A stretch of DNA of 35,863 nt. It comes from Reclinomonas americana ATCC 50394. Its lineage: Eukaryota > Jakobida > Jakobea > Jakobida. Shown in pieces: positions 26,701-35,863 of the stretch. The stretch's first letter is position 1. Each line of letters begins with the position of its first letter. Below the pieces are notes generated by a model. That model saw only the letters and a list, made by a program, of their open reading frames with translations. It had not been told where the DNA came from and ran no database searches. The stretch spans positions 59,830 through 95,692 of the forward strand of contig PS015370.1 of assembly GCA_048213135.1 (NCBI GenBank), written 5' to 3'. The position numbers were made by a program, and so were the translations under genes.

Positions 26701-28578
26701 TCTCTCATCATCATCATCATATTCTCCCCCACTCACTCCCGCACACAGTTCCGCGCAACCCGTCGACGCCGTTTTCCACAACCAGCTCTTAATCGCCAAC
26801 ACTTGTGACAACATGAACGTCCCCGCCTTCGTCAACGCCGCCAATCGCTACTCGGACTCGCTCGTCGCCTTTTGCAACCAAATCCGCGACACCCTCACTG
26901 TCCTCACGCCCGCCAACAAGCAGGCACTTCTGCAGCCGCTCGCCGCCACCTGCGCTCTGATCCAAGCACAGGCGGGCTCGATCAAGGCAGTGGCGAATAC
27001 GATATTTCCGCCCTCGCAGTTTCTGCCACTGTCGACGGGCGACAATGGCGAGCAGGAGGGTGTGGCCGCTGCGGAGGCACCAATGTACAATGGCAGCGAG
27101 TCGCTGTTGCACACGATGCAACAGAGGGAGAGGGAGAGGGAGAGGGATAAGGAGGCGATTAGTGAGTGAGCAATGAACGCTCGTGAATGGATCTCAGGTT
27201 GAGTGAGTGAAGGGAGGGGAGGGGAGGGAGCGAGAGAGAGAGAGAGAGAGAGCGAGCNNNNNNNNNNNNNNNNNNNNNNNNNNNNNNNNNNNNNNNNNNN
27301 NNNNNNNNNNNNNNNNNNNNNNNNNNNNNNNNNNNNNNNNNNNNNNNNNNNNNNNNNNNNNNNNNNNNNNNNNNNNNNNNNNNNNNNNNNNNNNNNNNNN
27401 NNNNNNNNNNNNNNNNNNNNNNNNNNNNNNNNNNNNNNNNNNNNNNNNNNNNNNNNNNNNNNNNNNNNNNNNNNNNNNNNNNNNNNNNNNNNNNNNNNNN
27501 NNNNNNNNNNNNNNNNNNNNNNNNNNNNNNNNNNNNNNNNNNNNNNNNNNNNNNNNNNNNNNNNNNNNNNNNNNNNNNNNNNNNNNNNNNNNNNNNNNNN
27601 NNNNNNNNNNNNNNNNNNNNNNNNNNNNNNNNNNNNNNNNNNNNNNNNNNNNNNNNNNNNNNNNNNNNNNNNNNNNNNNNNNNNNNNNNNNNNNNNNNNN
27701 NNNNNNNNNNNNNNNNNNNNNNNNNNNNNNNNNNNNNNNNNNNNNNNNNNNNNNNNNNNNNNNNNNNNNNNNNNNNNNNNNNNNNNNNNNNNNNNNNNNN
27801 NNNNNNNNNNNNNNNNNNNNNNNNNNNNNNNNNNNNNNNNNNNNNNNNNNNNNNNNNNNNNNNNNNNNNNNNNNNNNNNNNNNNNNNNNNNNNNNNNNNN
27901 NNNNNNNNNNNNNNNNNNNNNNNNNNNNNNNNNNNNNNNNNNNNNNNNNNNNNNNNNNNNNNNNNNNNNNNNNNNNNNNNNNNNNNNNNNNNNNNNNNNN
28001 NNNNNNNNNNNNNNNNNNNNNNNNNNNNNNNNNNNNNNNNNNNNNNNNNNNNNNNNNNNNNNNNNNNNNNNNNNNNNNNNNNNNNNNNNNNNNNNNNNNN
28101 NNNNNNNNNNNNNNNNNNNNNNNNNNNNNNNNNNNNNNNNNNNNNNNNNNNNNNNNNNNNNNNNNNNNNNNNNNNNNNNNNNNNCACACACACACTGCAC
28201 TCTCTCTCTCTCTCTCTCCGTGCAGGGAACATGCCACCCGCCGTTCAGATGCAACCCATGCAGCACAACGGCAACTTTCGTTCGCAGCAGCAGCAGCAGC
28301 AGGGCACGCGAGAAGATCCAGTCAGGGAGACCACTGCCGATGTTATCATTGATGGTTTCGAGGACGTGGAGCTGAGGTCGCCGGCCAAGCTGACCGATCA
28401 CGTGGAGGGTGGAACGAAAGGCGTGGTGGGTCACACTGGTGGTGGCCATGGAGGATCGGCATCGTCGTCGTGGTGGTGTTGCGGATCGTCGTGCTGTCGT
28501 CATGACGACGATTATCACGGCTGCTGCGATGACTGTCACTGTCCTCGTTGCGACTGTGACTGTTGCGATGATGACTGA
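26588..28578 (+). CDS. Secreted helical protein with Cys/Asp/His tail
   Basis: Unknown family. Exons 26588-26649, 26749-27161 and 28226-28578 total 828 nt (275 aa), all phases consistent. Exon 1 encodes a 20-residue hydrophobic signal (MNRSALSLALLVLFIASIPY); a phase-2 intron splits the next Cys codon as TG|T. Exon 2 (SAQPVDAVFHNQLL onward) is predicted helical with Cys in NTCDNM, AFCNQI and ATCALI. It contains one NGS sequon and ends in a purine-encoded QQRERERER stretch. Exon 3 has a Gln run and then a remarkable tail of about 35 residues with 12 Cys, 10 Asp and 3 His (for example CCDDCHCPRCDCDCCDDD-stop), suggesting metal binding or dense disulphides. The gene at 29805 is a diverged paralogue. 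Intron 2 contains a gap, so an extra exon cannot be excluded. Confidence 0.65.
27258..28184. other. Assembly gap (927 N)
   Basis: Gap within the proposed intron 27162-28225. The left flank is GAGA repeat, the right flank CACA then (CT)n ending in the acceptor CCGTGCAG. Confidence 0.9.
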
Positions 28579-28605
28579 GTGGATGGAGGAGGGAATACGA
28601 ATGCT

Positions 28606-28611
28606 AATAAA
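28606..28611 (+). terminator. Poly(A) signal AATAAA
   Basis: AATAAA in ATGCTAATAAAGCC, 28 nt after the TGA (28576-28578) of the secreted Cys-tail gene. It supports this stop as the true end of the gene. Confidence 0.6.
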
Positions 28612-28833
28612 GCCATGGGTTCGACGAGCGGATACTGTACGGATGGACGGGGAACAGCCTGTGTGTGTGGAAGGGAGACGGGCAAGAACGAGGCCCGACA
28701 GCCGCAGGCACAGCGAACCAGTCTATCGGACAGGGAAAACAAGAGAGACAGAGACAGGAAAGAAACAACGAGTCGGTGAGAGGGCGGGGACGCAAGAGGA
28801 AAGGGCAAAGCAACCAGGAAAAACAGAGGGAGG

Positions 28834-28836
<3 letters not shown>

Positions 28837-28916
<80 letters not shown>

Positions 28917-29372
28917 NNNNNNNNNNNNNNNNNNNNNNNNNNNNNNNNNNNNNNNNNNNNNNNNNNNNNNNNNNNNNNNNNNNNNNNNNNNNNNNNNNNN
29001 NNNNNNNNNNNNNNNNNNNNNNNNNNNNNNNNNNNNNNNNNNNNNNNNNNNNNNNNNNNNNNNNNNNNNNNNNNNNNNNNNNNNNNNNNNNNNNNNNNNN
29101 NNNNNNNNNNNNNNNNNNNNNNNNNNNNNNNNNNNNNNNNNNNNNNNNNNNNNNNNNNNNNNNNNNNNNNNNNNNNNNNNNNNNNNNNNNNNNNNNNNNN
29201 NNNNNNNNNNNNNNNNNNNNNNNNNNNNNNNNNNNNNNNNNNNNNNNNNNNNNNNNNNNNNNNNNNNNNNNNNNNNNNNNNNNNNNNNNNNNNNNNNNNN
29301 NNNNNNNNNNNNNNNNNNNNNNNNNNNNNNNNNNNNNNNNNNNNNNNNNNNNNNNNNNNNNNNNNNNNNNNN
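28837..29372. repeat. (AG)n microsatellite and 456-N gap
   Basis: An uninterrupted AG repeat (28837-28916) runs into an N gap (28917-29372). The flanking 28612-28836 is purine-rich with no gene seen; 29373-29590 is also without a recognisable gene. Confidence 0.9.
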
Positions 29373-29590
29373 TCAAGGGTCAAGGAACAGCGATTCCACG
29401 CACGCGGATGACGGGTCTGGGGTAGAAAAAGACGCTGATCACACTCACGCATCGGTTCAAGGGTAAAGGGTAGAGGAAGACACTGATTTCACATGATTTC
29501 AAGGAAAATGGACAAATTTGGTCGAGGCGCAGATCAGCTTTATCCAATGACCTGATGTTGGCGGTGTGGAACGAGCGCTCAGCGTTGGGG

Positions 29591-29665
29591 AGAAGAAAAC
29601 GTCGTCGAATTTTTCCGAAATACCGTCGACGTCAACGTCGACGAGCTCGAGGTGCCGCTCTCCCT
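29591..29665 (-). promoter_or_regulatory. GTCGAC-rich upstream element 2
   Basis: Read on the minus strand it has CTCGAGCTCGTCGACGTTGA, further GTCGAC and then TTCGGAAAAAT, resembling 26351-26425 in inverted orientation. It lies 140-215 nt upstream of the start at 29805. Confidence 0.35.
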
Positions 29666-29804
29666 CCTCGGCCTCTCTCATCGCACCAGGCACTGCTCAT
29701 CCACGGCAACTATCGCGTTCCAATTGCCCGCCTTTGTGTGTGTGAGAGAGATGAAGAGAGCGGTTTCACATATTCGTCCGCCAGACACAAACTTCTCAAC
29801 CAAG

Positions 29805-30226
29805 ATGCGCGCGTGCGTCTTCCTGCTCCTCGCTGCCACGACCATTGTTTGCGTGGCCTCCGTGTGGTACGTGACGCCCACTCTCTATCGCACCCACTCA
29901 CTCACTCATTCTCTGGCACAAGCAGTCACGCACAAACAATCTTCTACATCGACCCCGTCACACGCACCCTGTGTCACGTGTGGGCCAGCCGCGTCGACGC
30001 CAACTTCTCGCTGATAAAGTCCACACTCTCGCAGCAGTTGGAGACCACACGCACGCTGTGTCGCACGTTGCAGAATGTGCTTCCGACGCTATTCAGCAAC
30101 GATGCGGCAAAGATGGGAACGTTGCAGACGACGGTGCTCGCCCGGTGCATTGTGCTGGAGAACGCGGCGGCGGTGGTCTACGGCTTGACCAATTCACTGA
30201 TGTCTGTTGATCAGGGGCTTCCGTGA
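29805..30226 (+). CDS. Secreted helical protein, paralogue of 26588 gene
   Basis: Exons 29805-29866 and 29926-30226. Exon 1 encodes a 20-residue signal (MRACVFLLLAATTIVCVASV), followed by a phase-2 intron splitting a Cys codon TG|T, exactly as in the gene at 26588. Exon 2 continues HAQTIFYIDPVTRTLCHVW and has three Cys in the same order (TLCHV, TLCRTL, ARCIVL) with similar spacing of about 28 residues. The gene reads to TGA at 30224-30226. However, GTGAGC at 30223 could be a donor, so a third exon like that of the paralogue may exist downstream; I could not identify one. No further domain is recognised. Confidence 0.6.
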
Positions 30227-31775
30227 GCAGTGTGGCGGAGGGAGAGGGAGAGAGAGTGTATGAATCGGAATAATCGTGGAGGAGGAGGAGGAGGAGGGCG
30301 AAGGGGGAGGGAGGGAGGGGGGAGAAGGAGAGGGGCGAGGGGAAGAAGAGGAGGCTGAGGGAAGAGAGAACAGAGATAGCACAGGTCGTGAGGCTTCACT
30401 GACAGCGAGCAGAGAGAGGTTAGTTAAGCGGTAGGACATGCGTACACAGCCAGAGCCGTGAGCCGAACTGTTGCTCCGATCGCGCGGCCGCTGCTGGCCA
30501 ATGTTGCTCTTGGCGTCGCCCGCGGCCTTGTCTGCGCCAGCGGAGCGGCCGGGGATTGACGGTCTCAGCTCACTCTGTCCGTCATTTATTTTGAGCCTTT
30601 CCTCTCCCATTTCTTCTTTCTACCGGCCAGTACTTTCCAGCAGCAGTGGAAAGTGGAGGGGGGGGGAGGGGGGGGAGGGGGGGGGGCACAGGAGGGGCAG
30701 CCGAGAAGAGTGCCGAACAGAGAGAAAGCGACACAGTGCGCCACAGACAGACAGGCAGTCGGGGAGCGAATAAAGAGAGGCTGTCAGAGTGATGGGAAGG
30801 GGAGAAAGAGAGAAGAGGAGCGAGTGGCAGCGTGAGCGAAAGTTGACATGGAGGAAGGCAGAGAGACAGAAGCATCAGCATCGACAGGGAAGAGAGCACA
30901 GAGCGAGCGACAGTGAGACGGAGGAAGGGAGCGCAGGGAGAGAAGCTGAGGAGAAGAATGTGAGTGAGGAGAAATAAGAGGAGAGACATCAGCACCGACA
31001 AGAAACGGCGAACAGAGTGAGTGACCGCGTAGTCAGAGCGACGGAGAAAGGGAGAGGGAAACCGAGAGTTAGCGCCAGCAGCGAAAGGAGCAGGCGGGAG
31101 ACTAGTTGTCGATAGTCAATCTGCAGCTGGACTCGCATCTCATCGTTTGGATCGCCTGGATGAGCTGCGTTCTCCCGGCACGCGCGCGAGTTCGCGTCTG
31201 CGCTACATCGGCTTCCGAAGTACAGGTGTGCAGCATGCAAGCTGTTGGACAGCTAAGTGGTGGTTGAGATTGGTCAGCGTGTTCGAATTCGCAAGCTCTG
31301 CAAACCGCAGCAGCAAACGAGACGTACTCACGTCCCCGGCCGGCCAACGCACAAGCTCAAGGGAAACAAGGACGCATTCAGTACAACGACGAATTAGTAT
31401 ATTTAGGGCGAAACCACGTCGGAGTTTAGTCGGACTCGACCAACGAAAGAAGCACGCACTTGTCAACAAACCGCCTGGGAGCGCACACACACATGCCACC
31501 GTGGTTCCGCGAGGTACGCATGACAACACAAACACCGCTCACTCGTGCGCGCACATTACTCACATCACTTTCACTTATAGTTCCTGTGGGGCCGCTCACC
31601 TCCTGTGACGCCCACACGCAGCGCATGCACACTGGCCTCGTGTAATCTCCTCCCTCACACACAACAGCATCATCACTTTCATCGCACACCGCCTCCTCCA
31701 CAAGTGACAACTAGTCGTCGTCCTTTTGTTGCTCTTGCTGCGGCGGTGAGCGTTCTCGGAGTGGGAGCCTATTGC
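30227..31775. other. 1.5-kb purine-rich region, no supported gene
   Basis: Mostly G/A-rich simple sequence (30227-30360 and 30640-31090), with an unrelated mixed stretch 30370-30600 and more complex sequence 31100-31700. Open frames here have no family resemblance. The region may hold a last exon of the upstream secreted gene and the promoter or first exon of the carrier gene. Confidence 0.5.
30653..30686 (+). repeat. G-run, potential G-quadruplex
   Basis: A 34-bp stretch of almost pure G broken by single A residues, with runs of about 9-10 Gs. It meets the usual G-quadruplex pattern on the plus strand. Confidence 0.6.
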
Positions 31776-32181
31776 ATGAGAATGGATGGAAACAGGCATG
31801 TGTCGGCGACTCTTGTGGAGAGACATCCTCAGCAGCAGCATCATCATCATCATGTGGGATTGCAATCATCGTCATCGTCTTCTGTGGAGCTTGGGTTGTT
31901 GCCGAAGAGTGTGGCGGCGGCGAGTGGGGCGTTTATTACGTCGTTGTTTGGTGAGTGCGATGGGAGGTGCTGTCTCTCTTACTCTTCTCTCGTCTCTCTG
32001 CTTTCCTGCTCTTTCGCACCTCTTTCCCTCTTGCTCTTCTACCCTCTTGTTCCTCTCCTTCTCTTCTCACTTTTCTCTTTTCTTCTCTTTCGCACCTCCT
32101 TCCCTCTCTTCTTGCTTGTCTCACTCTTTATCTGGGTCTGCTGCCTTTGCAGTCCGTCCCTCTCTCTCTCTCCCTCTTCTC

Positions 32182-32265
<84 letters not shown>

Positions 32266-34431
32266 TTTCTTCTCTTTCGCACCTCCTTCCCTCTCTTCTC
32301 TTGTCTCATTCTGTATCTTGGTCTGCTGTCTCTGCAGTCTGTCCCTCTCTCTCCCTCTTCTCATTCCTCTCTTTCTCTTCTCACTTCTCTCCGTTTTCTT
32401 CTCTTTCGCACCTCCTTCTTGCTTATCTCACGCTTTATCTCGCACTGCCTCTGCAGTCTCTACCTCGCCCCCTCTCTCTCTTCACTTCCTAGCCCCTTGT
32501 TCCTCTCCTTGCTCTGTTCTCTTCTCTCCTCTCTCTCTGTGCTCTCTTTTCTCGTTCATGCTGCCTTCCCTCTTGCTTGTCTTCCTGAATGTCTCGCGCT
32601 CTCGTTCGCATCTTTCCATGCTTTCTTGCATTCTCGCTTTTCTTCCCTTCGCTTGCTCTCCCCTCCATCCTCTTTCCTTGCATGCTGCATTCGCCTGATG
32701 CGGGGTCGTGTGCCAATTTTGTTTATTGGTGTGTCGCTTGTGTAAGGTGTGCCTGTTCATGTCGAAAATCGTGCGTTTCTTCATTGGTGTTGAGTTCTCT
32801 CCTTACTGTCGCCTCTCGCTCTCACGCGTCGCGTTTGCACCTGTTGCTTCCCCTTCCTTCTCACCCTTCGCTTCCCCTCTTCTCTTCCCTCGTTCGCTTC
32901 CCTCGTTCGCTTCCCTCGTTCGCTTCCCATTTTCTCCCCTTTGCTTCCCCCTTTGCTTCCGCCTTCCCCCCCTTTGCTTCCCTCTTTGCTTCCCCATTTC
33001 TCACTGTCCTCCCACCAGTGAATCCCCTCGACGTCGCCCGCGTCCGGATGCAAGTCGACAAGATACCCGGCACATCCACCTTGGTTCGCTCGATGCCTCC
33101 TGTCTCTTTGCATCTTTATCTTTCCACTCATCGTTGCATGCAGAGCGTCATGGCACAACTGCTGCGCGCGGACGGACCGCGCAGCTTGTATCGCGGCCTT
33201 GCGCCATCGCTAATCATGTCGCTGCCGGCGACCGGCTTCTACTTTACGCTGTACGAGACGCTGCGCGATCGGTTGCACGCGGCACAGATTGGCGGCAGCT
33301 ACGCACCGCTGCTGGCCGGCGCCACCGCCCGCACCATCACCACCTTCCTCACGTGTCCATTCGAGGTGCTCCGCACACGCCTGCAGTCGCAGTCGGGTGT
33401 GGAACTGGCCAAGGGGCTCGACATTCTGAGACTCGCCGTCAGTCGCAACGGCGTGCTCAGCCTGTGGACCGGCTTGGTGCCGACATTGATTCGTGATGTT
33501 CCATTTAGGTTTGTCTTGGGTTAATGTCATCTCTCTTTCTCTGCTCGTCACTCTGCTCCCTCCCCCTGTCGCTCTGCTCCCTCTCCCAGTCGCTCTGCTC
33601 CCTCTCCCAGTCGCTCTGCTCCCTCTCCCAGTCGCTCTGCTCCCTTTCCCTTGTCACTCTGCTCCCTCTCCCAGTCGCTCTGCTCCCTCTCCCAGTCGCT
33701 CTGCTCCCTCTCCCAGTCGCTCTGCTCCCTCTCCCAGTCGCTCTGCTGCTCTCTCTCTTTCTCTCTTCTCCTCTCTCCCAGTCGCTCTGCTCCTCTCCCA
33801 GTCGCTCTGCTCCTCTCCCAGTCGCTCTGCTGCTCTCTCTTTCTCTCTTCTCCTCTCCCCTTGTCGCTCTGCTCCCTCCCCCTCTCCTCCCTTTCCCTTC
33901 CTTCGCTCTCCTCCGCTCACCCCCCTTCTCCCTTTTCACCCCCTCCCGCAGTGCAATCTACTGGCTCGGCTACGAGTGGATCAAGGCCGGCGTGCATCGC
34001 ATCTCCTGGTGGCCCTCCGAATCGACCATACTGACGCCGTTTGTGGCCGGCGCCGTCTCCGGCAGCATCGCCGCCCTCATCACACTGCCAGTGGACGTCA
34101 TCAAAACGCTGTCGCAGTCGCAAATGGAGGTTTGTCGTGGGACGCTTTCTGCGCATTTGTTTCTGTGACTGACAGACATCGCAGGGTGATCGAGCGACAA
34201 AACGAACGCCCATGCAACACGCCAGGCATCTGTGGAAGGAAGAGGGCTTCCGCGGGTTCACGCGTGGCCTCGGGCCACGACTGCTGCGAGTGGCGCCGAG
34301 TTGTNNNNNNNNNNNNNNNNNNNNNNNNNNNNNNNNNNNNNNNNNNNNNNNNNGCCGTCACAATAGGTGTTTTTGAGATTGTCAAGAACCTACTGATTCA
34401 GCACGACGCATTCCGCGTCTCGCGAGAATGA
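31776..34431 (+). CDS. Mitochondrial carrier, SLC25A39/40 (MTM1) type
   Basis: Mitochondrial inner-membrane carrier; SLC25A39/40 import glutathione, and yeast MTM1 is related. Exons: 31776-31950, 33019-33083, 33144-33508, 33952-34129 and 34185-34431 (gap 34305-34353). Without the gap the coding length is 981 nt (326 aa), normal for the family. Three carrier signatures are present: NPLDVARVRMQ, CPFEVLRTRLQ and LPVDVIKTLSQ, the last lacking the usual final basic residue as in SLC25A39/40. Other family blocks are GAFITSLF, SLYRGLAPSLIMSLPATGFY, LIRDVPFSAIYWLGYE and LLRVAPSC-AVTIGVFE. The first ATG of exon 1 follows His, Gln and Ser-rich low-complexity coding; a different first exon upstream is possible. 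Intron 1 (1068 nt) and intron 3 (443 nt) are filled with C/T repeats. Confidence 0.9.
31951..33018 (+). repeat. C/T-rich intron with (CT)n
   Basis: Carrier intron 1. It includes (CT)n at about 32160-32265 and three diverged copies of a roughly 130-nt segment marked by TTCTCTTTCGCACCTCCTTC (near 32090, 32272 and 32400) followed by GTCTGCTG-CTCTGCAGTC. After 32870 it has repeats of TTCGCTTCCCTC. Long frames read through it are artefacts. Confidence 0.8.
33551..33870 (+). repeat. 21-bp minisatellite in carrier intron 3
   Basis: Around a dozen copies of CTCTGCTCCCTCTCCCAGTCG, some shortened, lie in the intron 33509-33951. Each copy contains a CAG after a pyrimidine run, so the array offers many cryptic acceptor-like sites before the real one at 33951. 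Confidence 0.9.
34305..34353. other. Assembly gap (49 N) inside last carrier exon
   Basis: The flanking codons end in VAPSC and resume AVTIGVFE, matching the contiguous family block APSCAIMISTYEF. Forty-nine is not a multiple of three, so the drawn gap breaks a frame that is intact if it is removed. Confidence 0.9.
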
Positions 34432-34636
34432 TGAAGCACGATTCTTATAGTACGTTGCATCATCATCATCATCATTAGCGTATAAAAAGAGTATTGTTGT
34501 TTTGCCGTCTGTGAAATAGTGATCTACTCGCTCGCCGCAGCTGGTGCCGCCGCCGCCGACGACGCGCCTCCACTCGTCAAATTCGCATTGTACTGCACAC
34601 GTGTGTAAGTCAACAATTGGTGGCTGCACTCGCGCA

Positions 34637-35863
34637 TCAAGCACCGACCTCCTCCATGCGCTTGAGGAATTCCGTGGCGTCGTTCACCCACTCGGTGGCG
34701 CCCGCCTCCGCCGCCGCCGCCTTCACCTCGCGCATGCTCTTCAGCGTCTCGACGCCCACTGCTGTGTTCTCCGCCTGCGCCTTAGCAAACATGATGCGGC
34801 ACATGGACATGCGGGCGTGGATCAAGTGCGGCGACGTGTACGAGGTGCCGATGCGCGTGCGAATGGCAATCGCATTGTGCAACTGGCCCAGCCGTCAGTA
34901 CGTAAGTCAGCAACCACACACACACACTCGCACACACTCACCGCTCTCTCGCCCTCCTCACTCCACACAGTGTAGGCGCGCGTCAGCACGTTGCTGAGTG
35001 TGAGCATGACCATGGCGGCCAGCTCCGACGACTCCATCGACTGCGACCGCAGAATGCGCTGCACACTTCTCAGTTCATGCTCCGCCTCGTCCCACCGCTC
35101 CAGCAGCACCAGCACGGCGGCATAGTCTGCGACAATTAAATGAGCGAGTGCACAATACCGAAGAGTCTTTTTTCCACGTGTGCCTCACCGTGGCGAATCG
35201 AAGTCTCCAGCTGGCCAATCTGTAGACGGCGAGGATGAGCACCGAGGTGATACACAAACAGGGCGTGCATAACAAACCGCCGTCGAGGTCAGTGCCGACT
35301 TGGAGATGCCACTCGCAAAGCTGCGGCTGCTGTTGCGCGCCGCCTGCGCCAGCAATCGCAGCGATTCTTGCAGCTCCTTGGCCGCTGCGCCCTACGGTGA
35401 GAACCACACACACACACAGAGAGAGAGAAGTAAACGGAGAAAGACAGATGACACATCGACAAACCATCCTCGTACTTTTCCAAATGAGCGAGCGTGCCGC
35501 CCAGCTCAAAGTGCACATTCACCAACACATCGCCAAAGCGATCGGCCAGAGGGTCGGCCAGGATCTGGCGCAGCATCGCTTCCACCTGCCATAGCCAGAG
35601 TGAGACCCTCCTTCCTGCTCCACCCCATGCGCATCCCTTCGACTCACCTCCTCGTGCCTATCCAGCCTCTTCAAAGCGTGCGCCAATCGGAACCGCGCCT
35701 CACGCACATCATCGAGCGACCCGAGTCGCTCCGCCTGATCCATGAACAGCTGGGCTCGTCTGGCGAGCTCCTCGTCCGCACGCAGCGTCGCTTGCGCACA
35801 CTGCGCCAGGCGCTCGTACCTCAACTGCTCATGATCCCACGTACCGCCACACTCGCGCTCCTT
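34637..35863 (-). CDS. TPR-repeat protein, 5' partial
   Basis: Exons (minus): 35863-35648, 35585-35465, 35384-35278, 35219-35189, 35126-34942 and 34882-34637, with all phases consistent. The protein is a run of helix pairs resembling tetratricopeptide repeats: ARFRLAHALKRLDRHEE, VHFELGGTLAHLEKYEDAAK, YAAVLVLLERWDEAEHELR and ARMSMCRIMFAKAQ. The join EKYED|AAKELQESL across intron 35385-35464 restores a good TPR consensus. The last exon ends TEWVNDATEFLKRMEEVGA-stop. The exact family is not recognised; a scaffold or adaptor role is typical of TPR proteins. The 5' end lies beyond the window. The gene converges on the carrier gene, with about 200 bp between the stops and no clear AATAAA in that space. 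Confidence 0.7.

Noticed and set aside
1-35863. tRNA, rRNA, transposase, integrase or bacterial-style operon features
   Set aside because: None could be recognised; genes are intron-split and eukaryotic in structure.

Overview
This is a nuclear window from a eukaryote, probably a unicellular one. Nearly every gene is split by short GT-AG introns (mostly 52-83 nt) with C-T-rich tails and CTCAC/CTAAC-like branch motifs. Genes are packed on both strands. Simple-sequence tracts (TTC, GAA, AG, GT, CT) fill the longer introns and spacers. I cannot place the species. Gene content (GatA, ECD, a KHDC4-like KH protein, an SLC25A39/40-type carrier, EGF plus Asp-box secreted proteins) fits an amoebozoan, apusomonad or holozoan-like protist, but that is inference. 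Exon models were built by hand from reading frame, splice phase and family similarity.

Layout. 1-2026 (+): 3' part of GatA, the A subunit of Glu-tRNA(Gln) amidotransferase. 2080-5518 (-): complete ecdysoneless (ECD) homologue, converging on GatA. 5526-6619 (-): small unknown gene ending 7 nt before the ECD start. 6659-10913 (+): KHDC4-like splicing-associated KH protein, divergent from the small gene. 11037 to about 22000: a head-to-tail segmental duplication. Each unit carries a large secreted protein (7 Asp-box blades, EGF stalk, 14 blades) followed by a small membrane protein with about three TM segments. 22135-25642 (-): acidic, low-complexity protein with a C-terminal PH domain, interrupted by a gap. 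26588-28578 and 29805-30226 (+): two diverged paralogues encoding secreted, helical, Cys-containing proteins. The first ends in a striking Cys/Asp/His tail. 31776-34431 (+): mitochondrial carrier of the SLC25A39/40 (MTM1) type. 34637-35863 (-): TPR protein, 5' end outside the window.

The housekeeping genes have no obvious joint function. GatA and the carrier act in mitochondria, while KHDC4 and ECD are both linked to pre-mRNA splicing in other organisms. The accessory part is the duplicated block. Its two large proteins are predicted to be three seven-bladed propellers each (7 + EGF + 7 + 7), and each is followed by the same small membrane protein, suggesting a co-duplicated secreted/membrane pair. 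Seven assembly gaps (N runs) are present. Two of them (2891-3369 and 34305-34353) interrupt exons whose flanks join perfectly at protein level, so little or no coding sequence is missing there.
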